Part shown: positions 57,303 to 64,000 of the stretch, piece by piece
Layout: every line of letters begins with the position of its first letter
Numbering within the stretch: position 1 is the stretch's first letter
Assembly: GCA_036768485.1 (NCBI GenBank)
Contig: JAVLUZ010000145.1
Span: 4,744,660 to 4,808,659 of the forward strand
Reading direction: 5' to 3'
Length of the DNA: 64,000 nucleotides
DNA from: Mermis nigrescens
Lineage: Eukaryota > Nematoda > Enoplea > Mermithida > Mermithidae
The notes under the pieces: model-generated
Told to the model about the DNA's origin: nothing
Seen by the model: only the letters and a program-made list of their open reading frames with translations
Database searches by the model: none
Position numbers and translations under genes: made by a program

Positions 57303-58165
57303 ATGCAAATTAAAAGTAGGGTACTAGCAAAGAAAAATGCTCCTATGAAACAAAAAACAAATGTACTTGGGATTGTGGATTATGTATATGAAAGGAGGGG
57401 ACTAGGAAAAAGCTGTCTATGTGTATGCCTAAAGTCGCAAAATCTGTTAAAAATCCTAATTTATCAAAGCAACGCAAAAAATCGAAGTATATTCTACGGC
57501 AGCTAAAAAAATCTAACCTTCTTCAAATGATTTTCAATGCTTAACATAAGATTGTATGAATATAATCTAAAATGTATGTATACTTTTTGTAAATTGCTTG
57601 CAAGTTGCAACACTGACTTGCTTCGTATCATGACTGAGAGAAAACCAAGTGCAATTGTATTCAGAGGTGTTTAATTTTGCTATCATTATCATTAAAGCAA
57701 GCAAACCTGGCGTCAATTGGTTAGTGCATACAATCGTTGCGGGCATGCGTGTCTAAATACATGTAGTCTGTTTCATGAAAGGTTAGCGTAGCTTTTCCTA
57801 CTGCTTTAAACCAACAATTTCTTTGATTGTCTTGAATGCATCAATGTTTGCTATTTCATTGAATTATAGCTTACAATGTCGCTCATAGTTTAGTCCATCT
57901 ACTTTCCCATAGCTATTGAATAGCAAACTTGCTGCTTTTTTCATCTTTGTTTGGTTGATTAGTTAAATTGGATCTACAGGCCGCAAAATATACTTCAATT
58001 TTTGCGTTGCTTTGAGAAAGAATAATCTTCTCAAAGATTTTGCGACTTTAGGCATATACATAGGTAGCTTTGTCCTATTACCCTCCTTTTACATCCTTAA
58101 TAATCCACAATCCCAGGTATGTTTGTCTTTTTTTGTTCCATGGGAGCATTTTTCTTTGCTATTAA
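57303..58165. mobile_element. Fold-back element, ~200-bp TIRs
   Basis: TAGCAAAGAAAAATGCTCC, GGGATTGTGGATTAT, CCTAAAGTCGCAAAATC, TCAAAGCAACGCAAAAA at the left, with complements at 57965-58165. Same family as 48345-49430. Confidence 0.85.
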
Positions 58166-58814
58166 TAGATTCAAGCCAACAATCAAAATTGTGCATGTAA
58201 AGATAAAATAAATATTAGTATTCTCGATCCTTCTTGTGCGCATCAAAACTTTCAAAAAAAGACAAGTGACGGATCAAGGATTTTTGGAAAAGGGTGGAAC
58301 ACGATCCTTTTTTCCAAAGAACAGTCACAAATAGGTAAAAAACTTAACAAATTACGAACAAAATACCTACCTTTGCTATTTTACATTCTCGACCTTTATT
58401 CAATATCATCTCTGGCGCAGGAATTTCGAAAAAATGTTGAAATCTTTGCTAAAGCATTAGGATTTGTTTGAAGAAAGAATAGATCTTGTCAAATTTAGAC
58501 AGAGGTACGTATGTTCAGAGACTTGAATCAATGCTCCTCTACGTATATACCTGTATTTGTGCACTTGGAGCAGTTTTATGCAAAAAAGTGTTTATGAAGT
58601 TTTCCAGCTTAAAATATTCAAGTTGATTAAAAAATCATTTGTGAATCAAAAAAGGTTGATTTCTGCAAGTGCCGGATCATGTGCGCAAACAAACTATACA
58701 AAAAGATTCTCAAGACTATCATAATATTTAAGGGCAAAAAACCCATTCAAGTAGCCCAAGAAAACATTTGCTAGCTCAACTGCATGTCAACCAGGCATGT
58801 CAACCATAATTACA

Positions 58815-59325
58815 CTCACTTGCGGATCTAGGATTTTCTAACGAGGCAGGGGGGGTCGGTACACAACTTAAAACAGTAAAAAATAGGTCCAAAACTCGGC
58901 TATTCACGTGCATAATAGCGTTGTTCGCCATTTTATATGATGTATTTTTGACAAAATAATTTCTTGCATTAAAATTTGGCAAAAAATGTCAAAATCTCTA
59001 GAGATTTTGCGTATAAAATTGTTTGTGTTTCTTCGTCTTCAGTTGTAAATTAGCGCGAAGCGCCCGAAACTCAGTAAACCTTCAACTGAAAGACTTTTAT
59101 ACACTAGAAACAGGTACTGTTATTTCCTGTTTGTGCAATGGAGCAAAGCATTTAATGTTAACGCAAAAAAACTCTAGAATGTACCCAAAAATGGAAGAAA
59201 ACTACAAAAAAATAGCTACCAGGATGCCAGGAAAGTAAATAAATGTAATAAACAGCAATTATCCGGTGGCATTAAGAGAAGAGCAGCCGACCTTCCACTC
59301 CCCTTAAATCCTTCCCTGTTATCGC
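58815..59325. mobile_element. hAT-like family B, copy 6 (degraded)
   Basis: TTGCGGATCTAGGATTTTC to CCCCTTAAATCCTTCCC, with TAGCGCGAAGCGCCCG at 59051. Confidence 0.65.
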
Positions 59326-59514
59326 TATTAGTAAAGTGTAAACTAAAAAAGTAATTTTATACTCAAATGTAAAAATTCCACTAAAAAATTTACCCCAGCC
59401 CATGATATTCAAGTCTATACATGTCATTGATCACACGCGCCCAGTAGATGTTCACTATTGACTAAAAGAAATTAATTTTCGTACTATTCCATTAAGTAGA
59501 AGAAACAGGATATT

Positions 59515-60440
59515 GTGACAGCGGGAAGGGGGTGGCGGTATCCAAAATTTTCATGATAGGTTCCAAAACTGTCCAAAAAATCGGTCTTTTAAGCAGTGTT
59601 TTTGCCGTCTTTTGATTGGTGAAATCATTTTTAATTGCAAAAGTGAAAAAAACGTAAAATTAGTGTAGCGGACGGTAAAACACACTTAAAAATTCTCAAG
59701 AAATTGTTTTAGGAACTAAAAGTTGTTGGTGTGTACTTCACTCTTCTGACGTAAAAGAAGGTGAGCGCCAATAAAAGTCAGTAAATGTCCTTACCCGGGT
59801 GAAGTGCCGGAAAATTTCAAAAATCATGATAAAAAATTGCTAAAATCATCTAAAAATACACATAATTCTCTACTGCGCCCAACTATTTTTTGATGACAGG
59901 AGGCGGCCGCCCACCCAAATCTGTTCCTGATCCCACTTTGGGTGGAAAAAATATTGGAAACGATTCTTAAGCCTCAGTTCTGCATTGCAAAGACAACAAA
60001 CTAAATCAGAGAACTCCGCTTTCATTCAACCACAATATACATATACAAAAATTTATTGCACTGGTCGAGCCTCATGAACAGGTAAAACTTTCCAAAAAAT
60101 TACAGTGACTGTTGTAGAATTACGGCGCAAAGATGGGCAGTTTGACAATAACTATATGTACGGAATGTTTTGCGAGCCAAATGGACAAAAAAGATATAAA
60201 ACATGATTAAGTACACCAGCTTTAAATCAATCTTGTAAAGCATAGGAATCTTAGAGGGCAGGCCCAAAAAAATTTTAAAAGGCACCCCCTTCGAAATTAA
60301 AATGATGTGAGCAAATAAAATTTTTTTTTACATTTCGGACAATGTTTGTCCATTGTAGAGCAAAAAAGCATAAAATAAATTCGAAAAATTTCAACACAAT
60401 ATAGTCGGAAAATGAATACCAATATGTACGGTGTGAAGCG
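59515..60440. repeat. Degraded repeats, no gene
   Basis: Family B-like pieces (AAGGGGGTGGCGG, GGCGGCCGCCCACCC at 59900) and GCGC motifs near 59805 and 60430. Confidence 0.45.
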
Positions 60441-60658
60441 CGGAAAATTTTACTTTTGAGCGAAAAAACGAACTATAAACCTGTAAAAACACTTTTAACG
60501 ATTTTTACATCGAAATCGACAATTCTGGGGGAGGCACACAACGATTTTGTAGGGGGAAGCCATTCTACATATGAGCCGGAATACCACCGAACCCCCTCTC
60601 AAGAACATATATGCTTTACACTTCACACTACCATTTTAGGTCACGACATTCTTTCAAT

Positions 60659-60856
60659 CAGGGGCGGATTCAGGGGAGGGAGGGGAGCAAAGGGGGACGG
60701 CCCCCCCATTGGCCAAAAATAGTGCGCAAAATTAAGAATTTTTGAGCAATTTTTAGTAATTTTCTGGTCAAAATAGCTAATTTTTCCACCCAAATCAGGG
60801 TTCCGCCCCCTTAGGGGTATTGCCCCCACCTTAGGAAAATCATGGATCTACCACTG
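60659..60856. mobile_element. hAT-like family B short form, copy 1
   Basis: CAGGGGCGGATTCAGGGG to GGATCTACCACTG with an exact duplication CTTTCAAT (60651-60658, 60857-60864). 198 bp. Confidence 0.95.
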
Positions 60857-61002
60857 CTTTCAATTAAGACCGCTGACACATTTTTGTTCACCTGATCACA
60901 CAAAACGTATCCAAATCTTTATTAAATAACAAAACATACCAGCATCAAAATATCGAACGCCTTTACAAAATTTGTATAGCTACCTACATACTACAGTTGC
61001 GA

Positions 61003-61200
61003 ACACATCTGGGCGTGGGGGTAGGGCCGAATACTCCTGAAATTCAATTTTTGAAATTTTTCGGCTTTTCACAATTTTTTGATGTCAATGGATAGTTCTC
61101 AATGAGAAACATTGAAAAATGGTGTTTTTTCGCCAAACCGCCACTTTTAAGACCATTTTTTGACCTACCCCAAGACTTCAATTTTTGACATAAGTTTTAG
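61003..61200 (+). mobile_element. hAT MITE family A, copy 20 (truncated)
   Basis: ACACATCTGGGCGTGGGG and the family core; the right end is lost after GACCATTTTTTGACC. Confidence 0.75.
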
Positions 61201-61540
61201 CAAGTTTGCCTCATCAGACCACCCCCCCAACCCGAATTTGGTTGCAGCGTAATGTACGTATACTCAGGCGCCAAAAATAGACGGAAACGGACCAGTGCAT
61301 GTCTAAGATGCCATTCAACACATCTGAGATAATTTTTTATCGGACGACGGCGGCTAAAACATAATCCATGGGCTAAAAGCGAGACACTTAGACAATAATC
61401 ACCAAATAATCATACAAAATTTGTAGGATAACGCCCGTTAAGTCTGGATTAGTAATTTGCATTAATTAATTGAGATTGAACCTTAATTTTACTGTATGTA
61501 CATTTTACGTAATCCTGTTCATGCAACAATGGGCGCTCTC

Positions 61541-61803
61541 CACACATAGGCGTGGGGGATTTGGGTGGGATGCACCCACCAGAAGTTGAAATACCCCTCC
61601 CCCAGAAATCAAAATACCCCCCGCCCAGAATTCAAATTTTAAATTTTTTAGCCTTTTTAGCGACTTTTTGAAGCCATTGGATAGTGCTCGATGAGAAACG
61701 TCGAAAAAAGGTGTTTTTTCGCCATACGCCCACTTTTAAGACCATTTTTTGACCTTTGAAAAATTTTTCACCCCCCCCAGAATATCAGTGCTGCCCACCT
61801 ATG
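61541..61803 (+). mobile_element. hAT MITE family A, copy 21
   Basis: CACACATAGGCG to CTGCCCACCTATG; GCGCTCTC/ACGCTCTC, 7 of 8. Confidence 0.92.
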
Positions 61804-61809
61804 ACGCTC

Positions 61810-62110
61810 TCCTCCTGTTGTCAAAAAACAGCTAGGCGCAGGCGCACATTTAGAGAGGGCAGGTGGGCGGCAGCCCCTGCCGAAAAAAAACAGATGGGCG
61901 CAATAAAGAATATTTGCATTTTTTGATGATTTTGGCCACTTTTATCACGATTTTTCAAATTTTTCCGGCGCTTCGCAATGGACAGTACTCATTAATGGCA
62001 TTTACTGACTTTGTTAACGTTTTAAAAGCTTTATTTTTACGTCAGCAGAGTATTTTATGTACAGAACAGGAATTTTGTAATTTTACAGTAATTTTGTTAG
62101 TATTTTGTTG
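61810..62110. repeat. Repeat fragment
   Basis: GCGCAGGCGCACATTTAG, GGGCGGCAGCCCC and TTCCGGCGCTTCGCAATGG; family B-related, unbounded. Confidence 0.45.
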
Positions 62111-62111
62111 G

Positions 62112-63134
62112 CAGTGGCGTATCTAGGATTTTCCAGAGAGGGAGGGAGGGGCGGTTCCCCAACTTTTCCAAAAACAGTCAAAAATAGGTCTAAAAATTAG
62201 CCCTTCATGCAGGGAAATTTTTTCGGTGTATTACATTGTCTACTTTTATTAAGGACCAATTTTGAAGCAAAATTTTCTGCTAAACTTTCAGATTTTCGAC
62301 AATTTTATGCGCAAAAAATCATTTAAATTCTTTGACTCACACCTGGGCGTGGGGAGGGTTTTGGGGGGTATGCACCCCCCACAGAAACCAAAATACCCCC
62401 CCCCAGAAATCAAAATACCCCCCAGAATTCAATTTTTGAAGATTTTTTTCGTCTTTTTCGCAATTTTTTGATGCCAATGGATAGTGCTTGATGAGAAACG
62501 TCGAAAAATGGTGTTTTTATCGCCATACCACCATTTTTAAGGCCATTTTTCGACCTTCAAAAAAATCTTGCACACCCCCAGAATTTTCTTGCTGCCCACG
62601 TATGCTTTGACTATAGCTAAAATCGGGTGCAAAGCGCCGGAAAAATTTGCGAAATTTATGCGGAAGGACGTTTAGAAGCTCGATTTACTGCTCGATTTCC
62701 TGTATTTGTAGCATTTGACGCAAAACTACAAAAATTTTTGATTGAAAATAGAAGAAAACTATGCTGAAATAGCTGTTACTGCTGCTGAAATTGGTTTTAA
62801 ACCCTTGGCATGAGCAAAAATGGCTTTCAGGTCATCAAGAAAATAGATGACATTAATTAGTTGTATCCGACGCAAAACACCGGAAAAATTTGAGAAATTA
62901 TGGTCGCTACGGCCAAAAATCATTGGAAATCACATATCTATTCTTTATCTCGCCAACCATGCTTGGCCAATAAAGGGAAGTTTTGTGTATCACAAATGGA
63001 TCTGTCTACCAGAAGACGAAAAAACCGATACCTTTGCATAATGAAGAGATTTTTCTGGACAATTTTTACACTATTGAGAAAATTTCGGGTTTTGCCCGGC
63101 CCCCTCCTGTCAGAAAATCCTGAATCCGCCACTG
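62112..63134. mobile_element. hAT-like family B, copy 7 (split)
   Basis: CAGTGGCGTATCTAGG to CTGAATCCGCCACTG, perfect 8-bp terminal CAGTGGCG/CGCCACTG. No clear duplication. GGGTGCAAAGCGCCGG at 62628. Split by family A copy 22. Confidence 0.85.
62338..62604 (+). mobile_element. hAT MITE family A, copy 22
   Basis: CACACCTGGGCG to CTGCCCACGTATG with an exact duplication CTTTGACT (62330-62337, 62605-62612). The family B sequence resumes across it. Confidence 0.96.
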
Positions 63135-63376
63135 GCCGAGCGCAACAAGAAAAATAATGTGTACAGGGTGCCAAATAACCTTTTGTTCCCCCTTGTAGCG
63201 TTCAGGCTAAATGCTATTAATATAATGCTTGTACTGTTTTGAAGGGAATTCAATTTACAATATAAGTATCATTAAATTATTGTTAAAGGCTGAATATTGG
63301 TGGCGGGAACCTAAGAAACGAAACGCTATCGCTGACTAAAACCCAAGATCCGTCACTGCTCTAACCCAGGGACAAT

Positions 63377-63541
63377 CAGGCACATAGCTGGCCTCCTATT
63401 TTAGGGGGCATCAATTTTTGGGGGGACCAAGCCCAAACAGGCACAAAATAACGTTTAAAAAGTCATATTTTTTCGATTTTTCTGAGTTTTGGGGGGTCCG
63501 ACCTAACCCCCTCCCCCTCCTCCCCCAGAGATACGTGCCTG
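63377..63541. mobile_element. hAT-like MITE family C, copy 5
   Basis: CAGGCACATAGCTGGCC to GATACGTGCCTG with an exact duplication GGGACAAT (63369-63376, 63542-63549). Confidence 0.95.
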
Positions 63542-63798
63542 GGGACAATTTGGCCCGTTGTTCGTTAGAGGTAACATGGGGCATTGCCCAGCATACATGG
63601 GCAATAACTAAAGTTTCAGCCCGTCCAACCATGGGCCCTCAAAGGTTGGTTGGTCCCTGTTTGGACCTCAAATGGATTAAAAAAGACAATTCTGTTTGAT
63701 ATACCACTGTTTTGTCACATGTTTTTCAGAATTAGCCCATCCATATGGACCCTTCAGCCCGTCCAGCTTTCGTGTTAGCCCGTCCCATAAACGGGCTG

Positions 63799-63989
63799 CA
63801 GGGGTGGATTTAGGGGGGGCGGGGACGGCCGCCGCCCCCCCAATGGCCCAAAATAGTGCGCAAAATTAAGAATTTTTGAGCGATTTTTAGCGATTTTTGG
63901 GTTAAAACAGCTAATTTTTCCGCCCAAGTCAGGGTTCCGCCCCCCATAGGGGTACAGCCCCCCTTTGGAAAATCCTGGCATCGCCACTG
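63799..63989. mobile_element. hAT-like family B short form, copy 2
   Basis: CAGGGGTGGATTTAGGGG to GGCATCGCCACTG with an exact duplication ACGGGCTG (63791-63798, 63990-63997). The interior is nearly the same as at 60659-60856. Confidence 0.95.
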
Positions 63990-64000
63990 ACGGGCTGGGA

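Noticed and set aside
57303..57506. 67-residue plus-strand frame
   Set aside because: It lies wholly within the TIR of a fold-back element and is matched by an inverted copy at 57965-58165 without the frame.
57709..57760. tRNA-like GGTTAGTGCAT stretch
   Set aside because: No B-box or cloverleaf can be formed.

Overview
The window reads as AT-rich nuclear DNA of an invertebrate animal. The grounds are GT-AG spliced exon fragments, dense non-autonomous hAT, PIF/Harbinger-like and pogo/Tigger-like DNA transposons, long (TA)n microsatellites and no dense run of genes. I cannot name the species. There are no rRNA, tRNA, CRISPR or bacterial-type operons that I can support. Nearly all open frames in the window are read-through of short transposons. 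Most element boundaries below were fixed by reading terminal inverted repeats (TIRs) and target-site duplications (TSDs) directly from the sequence. || Region by region. 0.7-2.4 kb: two minisatellites in a probable old retroelement remnant. 2.6-5.9 kb: a cluster of one hAT MITE family (family A), one copy split by a second hAT element (5027-5903). 6.7-20.9 kb: an array of ~170-bp repeats, in + orientation on the left and - orientation on the right, so the whole is a fold-back structure. Into it a 9.3-kb transposon with ~0.7-kb TIRs (9927-19216) has inserted. It carries a dead, spliced transposase-like gene (12884-15822, minus strand). Its left TIR holds a PIF/Harbinger-like MITE that itself holds a hAT element, and its interior holds a 2-kb hAT element and two family A MITEs inside the coding exons. 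|| 21.9-29.7 kb: the most unusual object, a ~7.8-kb near-perfect palindrome bounded on both sides by (TA)n. Each arm carries, pointing outward, an acidic C2H2 zinc-finger gene (intact in both arms) and a small gene with two PC4-like halves (intact only in the left arm). The two zinc-finger genes are divergent from a ~200-bp centre rich in TGCAC motifs with a TATA-like box on each side. || 30-64 kb: a mosaic of hAT MITE families A, B, C and D, often nested, a pogo/Tigger-like element, several fold-back elements, and a 7-kb interval (about 50.06-57.2 kb) bounded by inverted tandem-repeat arms. Scattered in it are six exon-like coding fragments with splice signals (37.6, 40.3, 43.3, 45.3 and 53.7 kb on the minus strand; 47.9 kb on the plus strand). 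These are the only likely host-gene pieces and I do not recognise their products. || How the parts relate: the palindrome genes look like a self-contained mobile or viral-type module (DNA-binding zinc finger plus single-strand-DNA-binding-type protein) with no visible transposase. The MITEs would need enzymes encoded elsewhere, and they have helped destroy the one transposase-like gene present.
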